From contig JAZODT010000076.1 of the NCBI GenBank assembly GCA_045597205.1, positions 1 to 49,149 on the forward strand: DNA of 49,149 nt, read 5' to 3'. A program made the position numbers and the translations under genes. Shown one piece after another: positions 14,054 through 21,806 of this stretch. The DNA comes from UMGS755 sp045597205 (GTDB taxonomy: Bacteria > Bacillota > Clostridia > UBA1381 > UBA9506). The first letter of the stretch is position 1, and every line of letters begins with the position of its first letter. The notes beneath the pieces are model-generated. The model worked only from the letters and a program-made list of their open reading frames with translations, made no database searches and had not been told where the DNA came from.

Positions 14054-15712
14054 TTATTCCTGTTCTAAAGCCAGGGTTTTGGTTGTAATGTCGCAAACCT
14101 CAGCCGGGCCGTAGTACTGAATAGCGCCAGGATATACATAAGAGGTTTCAACAGCCCATTTCTCTCTGTTTGCTTCAAAGAATTTAAAGGGCTTGCCGTC
14201 TAGCTCAACCAAAGCCTTTTTAATAACCGGCTTATCCTCACCGTGTCTTCTTTCAATGTTCATCATCTTGGTAATGGGCATACCGCCTGCAACCCATTCA
14301 GTAGCCGGCTTGGAAAGATTAGAAATCTTGGATAAATAGCCGTTGTAACCATACTGAATCAACATAAATGCGTTATAACCCAAAGAATAGCAATAGTCTG
14401 CATCGAAGTTAGAGGGGAATGCACATCTGCCCTCATAACCAAAGAAATGGTGAATGGGAGAGAATTTACCGCTATAGGTGCCTGCTTTCTTTCTTGCAGC
14501 CAGTTTATCGGCAACCAAAGCTGAGAACAGCTTTTCAGATTCAATCAAAGAAACCTGTACGTTGCCGTGGGGGTCTCTTTCTAAGAACAACTGCTGCTGA
14601 ATGCCCTGGGGCAGAATCGCAAACACAGCCATAGACTCTTTGGTTAAACCGTTTTCAATAAAAGCATATTTATCTTCCCAAGTGGGCAGCGCATTAAATT
14701 CATCAGCCTTGCTACCTGCTAACAGTTCGTTGATTTCAGCAATGAGTACAGAAAATTCAGGAACAAATTCCACAACACCCTCAGGAATGATAGCCACGCC
14801 GAAGTTCATGCCGTTAGCAGCTCTTGTTGCAACAGAATCAGCAATGTAATCAGCAATTTGTGAAAGAGACATTTTTTTAGCCGCCACTTCTTCAGAAATG
14901 AGGCAAATATTGGGCTGAGTTTCCAGAGCACATTCCAAAGCAACGTGAGAAGCAGAACGACCCATAACCTTTACAAAGTGCCAATATTTTTTTGCAGAGT
15001 TTGCATCTCTACCAATGTTACCGATTAACTCACTATAAGTCTTGGTAGCAGTATCAAAACCAAAAGAGCATTCAATATCTTCATTTTTTAAGTCTCCATC
15101 AATGGTTTTGGGGCAACCAATAACCTGCACACCGGTATTGTTGGCAGCAAAATATTCTGCCAAAACAGCAGCATTGGTGTTAGAATCGTCACCACCAATA
15201 ATAACGATAGCCGTAATACCGTGCTTTTTGCAAACTTCTGCCACAATGGCAAACTGTTCGTTGGTTTCAAGCTTTGTTCTGCCGGAACCTATAATGTCAA
15301 AACCGCCGGTATTTCTGTATTCATCAATATACTTATCATCAAAGATGATATAATTATCTTCAATCAAACCAATAGGACCATTTTTAAAACCATATAACAC
15401 ATTTTCGGGATTGGTGGACTTTAAAGCATCATATAAACCGCAGATAACATTGTGACCGCCCGGAGCCTGTCCGCCGGAAAGGATAACACCAACCACCTGC
15501 TTTTTAGCAGCAGATGTATTCTGACCCTTCTGGAATACGATTTCCTTTTTCCCATAGGTGTTGGGGAACAGCGCCTGAATTTTTTCACAATCGGCTACGC
15601 TTTTTGTTTCTGCACCCTCTGAAACGCTGATTTCAGCAATGCCACCGCGTAACATTTGAGGCAGCTTGGGGGTGTATTCATATCTTGCTTTTTGTAATGG
15701 TGAAATGTTCAT
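14054..15712 (-). CDS. pfp: Diphosphate-dependent 6-phosphofructokinase
   Basis: The enzyme transfers phosphate between pyrophosphate and fructose 6-phosphate, reversibly, in glycolysis. At 552 residues it belongs to the long clade of PPi enzymes. Key sites: GGQAPGGHN (residues 80-88), GGDDS (173-177), whose second Asp in place of Gly marks PPi rather than ATP use, and PKTIDGDL (201-208) with the catalytic Asp. The start has a good AAGGAG site. A separate ATP-type enzyme is at 41893 in this window. It is transcribed alone from the promoter at 15756-15784. Confidence 0.95.
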   Translation of the reverse strand: MNISPLQKARYEYTPKLPQMLRGGIAEISVSEGAETKSVADCEKIQALFPNTYGKKEIVFQKGQNTSAAKKQVVGVILSGGQAPGGHNVICGLYDALKSTNPENVLYGFKNGPIGLIEDNYIIFDDKYIDEYRNTGGFDIIGSGRTKLETNEQFAIVAEVCKKHGITAIVIIGGDDSNTNAAVLAEYFAANNTGVQVIGCPKTIDGDLKNEDIECSFGFDTATKTYSELIGNIGRDANSAKKYWHFVKVMGRSASHVALECALETQPNICLISEEVAAKKMSLSQIADYIADSVATRAANGMNFGVAIIPEGVVEFVPEFSVLIAEINELLAGSKADEFNALPTWEDKYAFIENGLTKESMAVFAILPQGIQQQLFLERDPHGNVQVSLIESEKLFSALVADKLAARKKAGTYSGKFSPIHHFFGYEGRCAFPSNFDADYCYSLGYNAFMLIQYGYNGYLSKISNLSKPATEWVAGGMPITKMMNIERRHGEDKPVIKKALVELDGKPFKFFEANREKWAVETSYVYPGAIQYYGPAEVCDITTKTLALEQE

Positions 15713-15755
15713 AATTTTTCTCCTTTTTCTTTTCCTTTGTTTACATATACTATAT

Positions 15756-15784
15756 ATTATAATACATCCTCTTAAAAAGGTAAA
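15756..15784 (-). promoter_or_regulatory. Probable sigma-A promoter of pfp
   Basis: Read on the minus strand: TTTACC (15779-15784), 17 bases, TATAAT (15756-15761), with the pfp start 44 bases further on. The -35 box is weak, the -10 perfect. Confidence 0.6.
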
Positions 15785-15805
15785 GAGGTATCACAAAAAA
15801 ACTAT

Positions 15806-16333
15806 TTAATTTTTTGCATATTCCACTAAATCTGCAATTACATCCCTTTCGGTAAAATCTCCGTTGGCATCACAAAGTTCCACCAACAGTTTTTCCATTT
15901 CCGATGGATTTTCTTTGGCAGACATAATCTTTTTTAGCGTCTGCAACGCTTTTCGATGCACAAAAGACAGTTCCTCAATAACCATTTTGCCTAAAAAGTT
16001 ATATACCTTAATTTTTTCAGCCATCCCTGGTTTGAAATTTTTTTCCAACACCAGCTTATCATAATAATCTCTGCAATCTAAGGGCGTGATGCCTGTTGAA
16101 AAAACAATCAGTTTTTTGCCATAAAGTTTCTCTACATTTTTTGTAATCAAACTAACTCCGTTAATCACCTCGGCATATAAGCCGCTGCCATAAATGATGG
16201 TGTCATATTCTAATAATTCTTCTGCTTTAATCTGCTTGGCATCCACCGCCTCACAACCCAGTTCCTCTGCAATCCATTTGGCATAGGTCACTGTTGCACC
16301 ATATTTACTCTTATAAATAACAATTGCTTTCAT
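15806..16333 (-). CDS. Flavodoxin-domain protein (HemG-like)
   Basis: The 175-residue protein starts MKAIVIYKSKYGATVTYAKWIAEELG, the FMN phosphate loop of flavodoxins, followed by YDTIIYGSGLYAEVINGV and IVFSTGITP, which match the Flavodoxin_5 group that includes menaquinone-dependent protoporphyrinogen oxidase HemG. In anaerobes such proteins are general FMN electron carriers or reductases; no haem genes are nearby. It ends 93 bases before pfp starts and may be read separately. The ATG at 16331-16333 follows an agaggt site. Confidence 0.75.
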   Translation of the reverse strand: MKAIVIYKSKYGATVTYAKWIAEELGCEAVDAKQIKAEELLEYDTIIYGSGLYAEVINGVSLITKNVEKLYGKKLIVFSTGITPLDCRDYYDKLVLEKNFKPGMAEKIKVYNFLGKMVIEELSFVHRKALQTLKKIMSAKENPSEMEKLLVELCDANGDFTERDVIADLVEYAKN

Positions 16334-16422
16334 ATCTTACCTCTTAATTTACTCTTTTCTTTATGTTTATGCTTATTACATTACAAACTATGTCAAATGC
16401 TAAAACCACAAAACCTTAAAAA

Positions 16423-16447
16423 GAGAGCTGTGAATTTTCACAGCTCT
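16423..16447 (-). terminator. Terminator of the pot operon
   Basis: Palindromic hairpin gagctgtga/tcacagctc with loop attt, A run on its left and T run on its right. On the minus strand it ends the potD message 12 bases after the stop. Confidence 0.9.
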
Positions 16448-16458
16448 TTTTTTGCCAC

Positions 16459-17574
16459 TTAATTAATTTTAACTGTTTCCCATAAGGAGTTAATATAGTC
16501 TAACGTTTCTGCCGGCAAATTGCGATAAGCATTTTTATTATATGCTTCTCTAAAGCCACCGGCGTTCTGATATAGCACCTGCATGGCCTCTTCACCCATG
16601 TTTTCTATATAACTCTCACTTTCATACACCAACCGATTGGGCGATGCATAATAGGTATATTCTGCATTAGCCACAGCTGCCTCTTCAGAGAGCATAAAGT
16701 TAATAAAAATTTCTGCTAAATCCTTGTTCTGGCAACAGGTGGGTATGCACATTGCATCCACATAATAGTTGGTGGGGTCAGGATAATAGAATTTTAAATC
16801 CACATCTTCTGCCTGTGCATCCTTCATGGTAAAATAGTCACCGGCATAATAGGCACCAATGGCAGCCTCGCCCGATTCCATCATGTTATAAATTTCATCC
16901 ATAACATAGCTATAAACTAAGGGGCGCTGGTTAACCAATTCTTCATAAGCTGCATCCCAAACACTTTGGTCTATGGTGTTCACATCCAAACCTTTTTTAT
17001 ACATTGCCATACCAAAAGCATCACGGGAGTTGTTAAATTGCAGAATTTTATCGGCATATTTTTCATTCCATAAAAGGTCCCATCCGTTAGCATCGGCTGC
17101 ATCCACCACATTAGCATTATAAATAACGCCAACAATGCCATAGGCATAAGGCACGGTATAACGTCCATCAACATCATAATAAAGGCCTTTAAAAGCATCA
17201 TCAACATATTGATAGTTGGGAATATTGTCAAAATTTAAAGGCAAAAGCATGTTTTCTGCCGACATTCTGGCAATCATATAATCAGATGGAATAACCACAT
17301 CATAGCTCACAGCACCGGTAGATAATTTATTATACATATCTTCATTAGAAGCATAGGTGGTATAATTCACCTTAACCTTTTGTCCGTAAGTTTCTTCATA
17401 CCACTTTTCAAATTCTTTAACCGTATCAAAGGTGCCCTCGCTACCATCAGAAATATATTCGCCCCAGTTATACACATTAAGCTTTAATGTTTCCTCGCTG
17501 CTACAACCGGATAGTCCCAGACAAACTGCTATAATACTAACCAAAAGGCAAAGTGCTGTTATTTTTTTTCTCAT
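16459..17574 (-). CDS. potD: Spermidine/putrescine ABC transporter, substrate-binding lipoprotein
   Basis: The 371-residue protein begins with a lipoprotein signal (MRKKITALCLLVSIIAVCLG, lipobox LSGC with Cys24 as the acylated residue). The body starts with KLNVYNWGEYIS, the standard opening of PotD/PotF proteins, and contains YDVVIPSDYMIARM and YTVPYAYGIVGVIYN. Binding residues such as W34 and E37 fall where the polyamine is held in the family. It is the last gene of the operon, three bases after potC. Which polyamine is preferred cannot be read with confidence. Confidence 0.92.
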   Translation of the reverse strand: MRKKITALCLLVSIIAVCLGLSGCSSEETLKLNVYNWGEYISDGSEGTFDTVKEFEKWYEETYGQKVKVNYTTYASNEDMYNKLSTGAVSYDVVIPSDYMIARMSAENMLLPLNFDNIPNYQYVDDAFKGLYYDVDGRYTVPYAYGIVGVIYNANVVDAADANGWDLLWNEKYADKILQFNNSRDAFGMAMYKKGLDVNTIDQSVWDAAYEELVNQRPLVYSYVMDEIYNMMESGEAAIGAYYAGDYFTMKDAQAEDVDLKFYYPDPTNYYVDAMCIPTCCQNKDLAEIFINFMLSEEAAVANAEYTYYASPNRLVYESESYIENMGEEAMQVLYQNAGGFREAYNKNAYRNLPAETLDYINSLWETVKIN

Positions 17575-17576
17575 AT

Positions 17577-18407
17577 TTATTCCTCCTCTTTTCTCGCTTT
17601 TCTTTTTTTCTCCCGCAAGGCCTCATTCTCTTTATTATCCACAAAGTTATTCAAAAGCAATAATGCCATTGTTACAAAGAAAATAATGGTCGCCAATGCA
17701 TACATTTTCGGCGTAACCGTTTTTTTCGTCATGCCATATATGCGAATAGGCAGTGTTTGAAAATCATTGCCCGACGTGAAATAACTAATAACAAAATCAT
17801 CCAATGACAATGTAAAGGCCATAATGGCACCGGTAATAATGCCCGGCAAAATCTCTGGCAGTGTTACCTTTAAAAATGCCCGCATAGGGGTGCATCCCAA
17901 ATCCATAGCCGCCTCAACCAAATCCCGCTCCATTTGCTGCAGCTTCGGCAAAACCTGAAAAATAACATAAGGCAGGCAAAAAGTAACATGGGCAATGAGC
18001 ATTGTCCAAAAATTCAAGCTGGTGGATGCCCCCCAAAGCCTTCCCACAAATACAAACACCAGCATCATAGAAATACCGGTAATAATATCCGGATTAATCA
18101 TAGGAATATTGGTCACCGTGTTAATCAACGCCCGATACCAGCGACTTCTCAATTTGTGAATCCCCACAGCCGCCGCTGTGCCCATTATGGTCGAAATCAC
18201 CGTAGCCGCACCGGCTAAAATCAAAGTGTTTTTAACGGATTCCAAGGTGTTGCTGTCCTGAAACAGCTCTTTATACCATTTAAAAGAAAATCCTGAAAAA
18301 ACAGAAAGGCTTTTGGCTTCGTTAAAGGAAAACACCAACAAAACAGCAATGGGCGCAAAGAGAAAAACGAAAATTAAGGTAGTATAAATTTTAGAAGAAA
18401 TTTTCAT
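17577..18407 (-). CDS. potC: Spermidine/putrescine ABC transporter permease
   Basis: The permease has six membrane segments and the cytosolic EAA loop (EAAMDLGCTPMRAFLKVTLP) that contacts the ATPase, followed by SLDDFVISYFTSG, typical of PotC. A longer frame starts at 18443, but the ggaggtgag site directly before the ATG at 18407 supports this start (276 residues). It overlaps the end of potB by 17 bases. The C-terminus is lysine/glutamate rich. Confidence 0.92.
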   Translation of the reverse strand: MKISSKIYTTLIFVFLFAPIAVLLVFSFNEAKSLSVFSGFSFKWYKELFQDSNTLESVKNTLILAGAATVISTIMGTAAAVGIHKLRSRWYRALINTVTNIPMINPDIITGISMMLVFVFVGRLWGASTSLNFWTMLIAHVTFCLPYVIFQVLPKLQQMERDLVEAAMDLGCTPMRAFLKVTLPEILPGIITGAIMAFTLSLDDFVISYFTSGNDFQTLPIRIYGMTKKTVTPKMYALATIIFFVTMALLLLNNFVDNKENEALREKKRKARKEEE

Positions 18408-19293
18408 TTTGCTCACCTCCATACACTCGTCGTGCCGTAACATATTTTACGAGAGCCATGCAAAGAAGCAGAATCACCATTAAAATAAAGGCAATGGCTG
18501 CTGCAAAATGCAGGTTGTTGGCAATATACTGCCCCTCAATGGCATCACCAATTAAAAAGAATTTACCATTACCTAATTTTTGAGAAATGTAAAAGGTGCT
18601 GATGGAGGGTATGAGCACCATGGTAATGCCGGAAATAACCCCGGGCAGGCTAAGAGGAAAGATAACCCGCCGCAAAACAGAAAAACTATTGCAACCCAAA
18701 TCCCGGGCAGCTTCTAATAATCTTAAATCCATTTTTGCCATAATGGAATAAATGGGTAAAATCATATAGGGAAAATAGTCATACACCATACCAATAATAA
18801 CGGCTGTTTCCGTTCCAATAATGTGAACGGGGTCTATGCCCAAAAATCCCAATAAACCATTTAAAATACCCGTATCCTGCAAAATCGTCATCCATGCATA
18901 GGTGCGAATTAAAAAGTTCATCCACATGGGAATCATAATTAAGGTTATTAAGGTTTTCTGTGTCTTTTCCTTTGCCCGGGCCATAATGTACGCCATAGGA
19001 TAGCCCAAAAGCAAGCAAACTGCAGTAGAAATCAGAGAAAGTTTTAAAGAGCGCATAAAAATAACGATATATGTCCGCACTTCAGAAACAGTACCGTCAT
19101 CCCCTCTCACCTCACTAGTAGCCGTAAAAAAGCGGGTGATATTTTCTGTGGTAAAGGCAAAGTTCTCATCCGTAAATGCATAATATGCCACAAAAATAAG
19201 GGGCACAACAATAAACAATAAAGACCAAACGGAATAAGGAGAAAGTGCTATATAGCCACCGCTCTGCCGGCTTTTATGTTCTGTTTTGGTCAT
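18391..19293 (-). CDS. potB: Spermidine/putrescine ABC transporter permease
   Basis: The 300-residue permease has six membrane segments and the EAA loop EAARDLGCNSFSVLRRVIFPL. The conserved PotB stretch WMNFLIRTYAWMTIL is present at about residues 128-142. It overlaps potA by four bases (ATGA) and potC by 17, so all pot genes are translationally coupled. An insertion SEVRGDDGTVSEVRT in the first outer loop is a little longer than usual for the family. Confidence 0.92.
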   Translation of the reverse strand: MTKTEHKSRQSGGYIALSPYSVWSLLFIVVPLIFVAYYAFTDENFAFTTENITRFFTATSEVRGDDGTVSEVRTYIVIFMRSLKLSLISTAVCLLLGYPMAYIMARAKEKTQKTLITLIMIPMWMNFLIRTYAWMTILQDTGILNGLLGFLGIDPVHIIGTETAVIIGMVYDYFPYMILPIYSIMAKMDLRLLEAARDLGCNSFSVLRRVIFPLSLPGVISGITMVLIPSISTFYISQKLGNGKFFLIGDAIEGQYIANNLHFAAAIAFILMVILLLCMALVKYVTARRVYGGEQNENFF

Positions 19294-20408
19294 GCCTCCT
19301 CTTCACCTCCCGGGTCAGAGAGTTCATCTAACTCATTAGAATAAGAGGAATAGTCGCCAAACATGCCAGAATATTTTGATTTTTTCATAATATGTATGGC
19401 ATCCGGCTCTAAAAAAATGCCAATTTTATCATCCACATTGGCAGAATCCGTGGTTTGAATCATCCACTTAAAACCGCTCACATCCACAATAATTTCATTA
19501 TGAACACCCATAAAGGTCACCTGGGTCACCACGCCGGAAAGCATGCCCTGTTCCACCGGCACAATATCTACATCCTCAGGGCGGATAACAACATCCACCG
19601 GCTCATTGGGCAAAAAGCCAATATCTAAGCACTGAAAGGTATGACCGGAAAAATTAACCTGATAGTCTGCCTGCATCACACCGTCTATAATATTACTTTC
19701 GCCGATAAAATCTGCCACAAAAGCATTTTTTGGCTCATTATATATATCACTGGGCGCACCAATCTGCTGGATTTTACCCTCGCTCATCACCACAATGGTA
19801 TCGCTCATGCTCAGGGCTTCCTCCTGGTCATGAGTCACAAAAATAAAGGTGATACCGGTGCTTTTCTGAATTTTTTTCAATTCCTGCTGCATATCTTTAC
19901 GCAGTTTTAAATCCAGAGCGCCCAAAGGCTCATCCAATAAAAGCACCTTGGGGTGATTAATCAGCGCACGGGCAATGGCCACACGCTGTTGCTGCCCGCC
20001 GGAAAGGCTGGTTACTCTACGCTCTGCAAAGTTAGAGAGCATAACCAAAGAAAGCATTTGGTTAACCTTTTCATTAATCTCATCTTTAGGCACCTTGCGC
20101 TCCCGCAGAGGGAATGCCACATTTTCAAACACATTCAAATGGGGAAACAAGGCATATTTCTGAAACACCGTGTTAACATTGCGTTTATGGGGGGGCGTGT
20201 TGTTAATCCGCTCACCCATAAAGAAAATATCACCCTCATCCGGCTGTTCAAAACCGCCAATCATTCTGAGCATGGTGGTTTTACCGCAACCGGAGGGACC
20301 CAAAAGAGTAATAAATTCATTATCATAAATATCTAAACTAATATTATCTAGCACCAATTCGCCGTCAAATGCCTTTGAAATGTTTTTCAATTCAATCATT
20401 TTTTTCAT
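19290..20408 (-). CDS. potA: Spermidine/putrescine ABC transporter ATP-binding protein
   Basis: The ATPase drives polyamine import. Walker A GPSGCGKT (residues 37-44), Q-loop VFQKYALFPHL, signature LSGGQQQ, Walker B LLLDEPLGALD and the switch His (FVTHDQEE) are present; a C-terminal TOBE domain (VVIRPEDVDIV) follows, and the protein has 372 residues. An open frame runs 45 codons further upstream, but it enters a structured leader with a terminator; the aggagg site before the ATG at 20408 fixes the start. First gene of the operon. Confidence 0.94.
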   Translation of the reverse strand: MKKMIELKNISKAFDGELVLDNISLDIYDNEFITLLGPSGCGKTTMLRMIGGFEQPDEGDIFFMGERINNTPPHKRNVNTVFQKYALFPHLNVFENVAFPLRERKVPKDEINEKVNQMLSLVMLSNFAERRVTSLSGGQQQRVAIARALINHPKVLLLDEPLGALDLKLRKDMQQELKKIQKSTGITFIFVTHDQEEALSMSDTIVVMSEGKIQQIGAPSDIYNEPKNAFVADFIGESNIIDGVMQADYQVNFSGHTFQCLDIGFLPNEPVDVVIRPEDVDIVPVEQGMLSGVVTQVTFMGVHNEIIVDVSGFKWMIQTTDSANVDDKIGIFLEPDAIHIMKKSKYSGMFGDYSSYSNELDELSDPGGEEEA

Positions 20409-20442
20409 GGCTTTCTCCTCCTCTTTTTCATAAGCAGGCAAC

Positions 20443-20479
20443 AAAAAAAGCAGTACACCGCTATTGCAGCATACCACTT
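20443..20479 (-). terminator. Strong terminator just upstream of potA
   Basis: On the minus strand a 14-pair hairpin (including G-U pairs) with loop aata (20448-20461 against 20466-20479) runs into seven T. It lies 35 bases before the potA start, so it ends the structured RNA and may also act as a regulated attenuator for potABCD. Confidence 0.85.
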
Positions 20480-20796
20480 GCAGAATGTTAAAGGATACCA
20501 GCCTGAAAAACAGACTTTGGCACAAAGCATTATCGCATCCCAATGGGTTTAGAGTCTATATAGCAAAGATTACTTTTACCACTCTTATTGACCATTTCAC
20601 AAGTTCTATGCCACATGGCATCGGTTTATAGTCACCAACTTATAAAACTTGAGCTTTTAACTCAATCAATAAGGCAACAGAAGTTGCCAACCGCCAAAGC
20701 AGTTTTCGGCATTTGACCCGGCTGTCCGTATGGCCTTGGCCGGCATGATAACCGGCGGTCATAGCTTGCTTCGGAAAACTCTTTCCGATTGAGATG
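20444..20796 (-). ncRNA. Structured RNA of about 350 nt upstream of potA (possible raiA-class RNA)
   Basis: The RNA has a consensus promoter and a terminator of its own and no plausible protein. Its first 133 nt are closed by a perfect 7-pair helix (CTCAATC, plus-strand 20787-20793, with GATTGAG, 20661-20667). Inside are a CGGAAA/TTTCCG hairpin (about 20771-20788), a long-range ACCGCC/GGCGGT helix, CCGG/CCGG, and a GGCAAC/GTTGCC hairpin with loop TTCT (about 20673-20688). The GC-rich segment with ACGGACAGCCGGGTC looks like a conserved RNA core. From memory this resembles the raiA-motif RNAs of Firmicutes, but I cannot confirm that. The 3' part adds more hairpins (ATGCCA/TGGCAT near 20610). 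It does not show tmRNA, RNase P, SRP or T-box hallmarks. Confidence 0.7.
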
Positions 20797-20802
20797 TGAC
20801 AA

Positions 20803-20831
20803 ATTATAGCATACTTTTACCAAAGTGTCAA
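20803..20831 (-). promoter_or_regulatory. Consensus sigma-A promoter of the structured RNA
   Basis: Minus strand TTGACA (20826-20831), 17 bases, TATAAT (20803-20808): a perfect match in both boxes and spacing. Transcription should start near 20796. Such strength is typical of abundant stable RNAs. Confidence 0.93.
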
Positions 20832-20921
20832 GTACTTCTTTATGCAAAAGGTCATCGTAAATCTTTAAAAATTATATGCGAACAGAATTATCTCTCTAAT
20901 GATCACATAGTCCCCCTCACT

Positions 20922-20955
20922 TTAAACAAAACACCAACTGATAAGAGCTGGTGTT
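20922..20955 (-). terminator. Terminator of the small regulator operon
   Basis: Hairpin aacacca/tggtgtt (20930-20936 and 20949-20955) followed on the minus strand by TTTTGTTTAAAG, six bases after the stop of the ribbon-helix-helix gene. Confidence 0.7.
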
Positions 20956-20960
20956 CCTGT

Positions 20961-21134
20961 TTATTTTTCATCTTCAATATTTTCTAATGCTACTTTTACA
21001 GCCTCAATAACAAAAGCCGAAAAGTTACAATTTTTGCCTTCAATTGCCTTTTCAACTTTTTCAATCACATCGTTAGGGAAACGAATGCATTTGTTTGTTG
21101 TTGGCGGTATAGATGGAATTTTAAATTTTTTCAT
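20961..21134 (-). CDS. Small ribbon-helix-helix-like protein (57 aa)
   Basis: A short frame with an aggtg site encodes 57 residues beginning MKKFKIPSIPPTTNKCIRFPNDVI and continuing with EKVEKAIEGKNCNFSAFVIEAVKVAL. A short strand (KCIRFP) followed by two helices with an FSAFVIEAV second helix is the plan of Arc/MetJ-type DNA-binding proteins (YlcI/YnfO-like). It lies 20 bases behind the HTH gene, probably in one operon, and would act as a small repressor or an antitoxin without a visible toxin. Confidence 0.7.
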   Translation of the reverse strand: MKKFKIPSIPPTTNKCIRFPNDVIEKVEKAIEGKNCNFSAFVIEAVKVALENIEDEK

Positions 21135-21154
21135 GCAATCACCTAGTTGTAAGT

Positions 21155-21370
21155 TTATTTACGAGGGTAAGGTGCTTTTTCATCCGTTAAACCGGCAAGA
21201 TAATCCATACTGGTTTCTAAAGCGATTGCCAGTTTACGGCATTGCTCAAAAGTATAATACCGTTTGCCGTTTTCGATTTTAGAATAATCGCTTTGGTCAA
21301 TGCCTGTCAGCATTTGTATTTTAATTTGTGTATAACCTTTTTCTTTTCTCAGTTTTTTTAATCTATTCAT
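21155..21370 (-). CDS. Small Cro/CI-type HTH regulator
   Basis: The 71-residue protein is one XRE helix-turn-helix: LRKEKGYTQIKIQMLTGIDQSDYSKIENGKRYYTFEQCRKLAIAL, followed by MDYLAGLTDEKAPYPRK, the usual tail of stand-alone XRE regulators. It is transcribed away from the 59-aa gene at 21455 and so may control that promoter and its own. Start ATG at 21370 with a ggtgat site. Confidence 0.85.
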   Translation of the reverse strand: MNRLKKLRKEKGYTQIKIQMLTGIDQSDYSKIENGKRYYTFEQCRKLAIALETSMDYLAGLTDEKAPYPRK

Positions 21371-21406
21371 ATCATCACCTGATTATATTATGGCAAATTC
21401 CCCCTA

Positions 21407-21435
21407 TTGAAATTATGGTTAAATTGACCTATAAT
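21407..21435 (+). promoter_or_regulatory. Promoter of the 59-aa basic protein gene
   Basis: TTGAAA (21407-21412), 17 bases, TATAAT (21430-21435), 19 bases before the ATG at 21455. It faces away from the HTH gene. Confidence 0.8.
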
Positions 21436-21454
21436 ATATTTGAGGTGATTAAAA

Positions 21455-21634
21455 ATGATAAAATGCTTTAAAAAAACAAAAGATGAAAAAATGTATCGTA
21501 AACCTCTGTTTTATAAATTTTTCTATCCATTTGAATTATTGTATTATATTGTATGTAATTTTTTTAATTCTTTTACATTTCGGAAATATAAAAACTTCTC
21601 AATAGAAGAAATACAAAAAGAAATTGAGTTTTAA
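21455..21634 (+). CDS. Small basic aromatic-rich protein (59 aa), function unknown
   Basis: The frame has a good promoter and an aggtg site (21443-21447). The product begins MIKCFKKTKDEKMYRKPLFY and contains a hydrophobic, aromatic segment of about 18 residues (FYPFELLYYIVCNFFNSF), then a basic stretch and an amphipathic end (SIEEIQKEIEF). It could be a small membrane-active peptide. Its divergent arrangement with an XRE regulator recalls toxin/regulator pairs, but no known toxin family is recognised. Confidence 0.6.
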   Translation: MIKCFKKTKDEKMYRKPLFYKFFYPFELLYYIVCNFFNSFTFRKYKNFSIEEIQKEIEF

Positions 21635-21653
21635 TTCTCAATTTATCTAACTA

Positions 21654-21677
21654 GAGGGGCACATAGCCCCTTGTTTT
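21654..21677 (+). terminator. Weak terminator after the 59-aa gene
   Basis: Hairpin aggggc/gcccct with loop acata (21655-21671) followed by ttgtttt. Short stem and interrupted T run make it moderate. Confidence 0.5.
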
Positions 21678-21728
21678 ATGTCACATTCCACAAACTTTCA
21701 TTATTTAATATAAAGTCATAAAAAATTC

Positions 21729-21757
21729 TTGACCTTTGCCCAAAAATGTTATATAAT
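21729..21757 (+). promoter_or_regulatory. Sigma-A promoter of the DeoR gene and catabolic cluster
   Basis: TTGACC (21729-21734), 17 bases, TATAAT (21752-21757). An 8-base palindrome acacgtgt overlaps the start point and may be a regulator site. Confidence 0.8.
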
Positions 21758-21806
21758 AACACGTGTATGAAAAAAATTAACATTTTCTCGTTAGGTGGTG
21801 ACGAAT

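Noticed and set aside
20409..20543. 45-codon extension of potA into its leader
   Set aside because: It would cross the terminator hairpin; the aggagg site and normal PotA start support the ATG at 20408.
20444..20796. tmRNA, RNase P, SRP RNA or T-box leader at this place
   Set aside because: No tag frame with T-arm and CCA end, no conserved RNase P or SRP core sequence, and no T-box AGGGTGG-type motif.
20662..20847. 61-codon minus-strand frame within the structured RNA
   Set aside because: Covers the promoter and the GC-rich helices; the RNA explanation fits better and the frame has no ribosome site.
21759..21766. BlaI-type operator at the DeoR promoter (acacgtgt)
   Set aside because: It shares eight bases with the operator at 35714 but lacks the outer TAC/GTA half-site; chance is enough.
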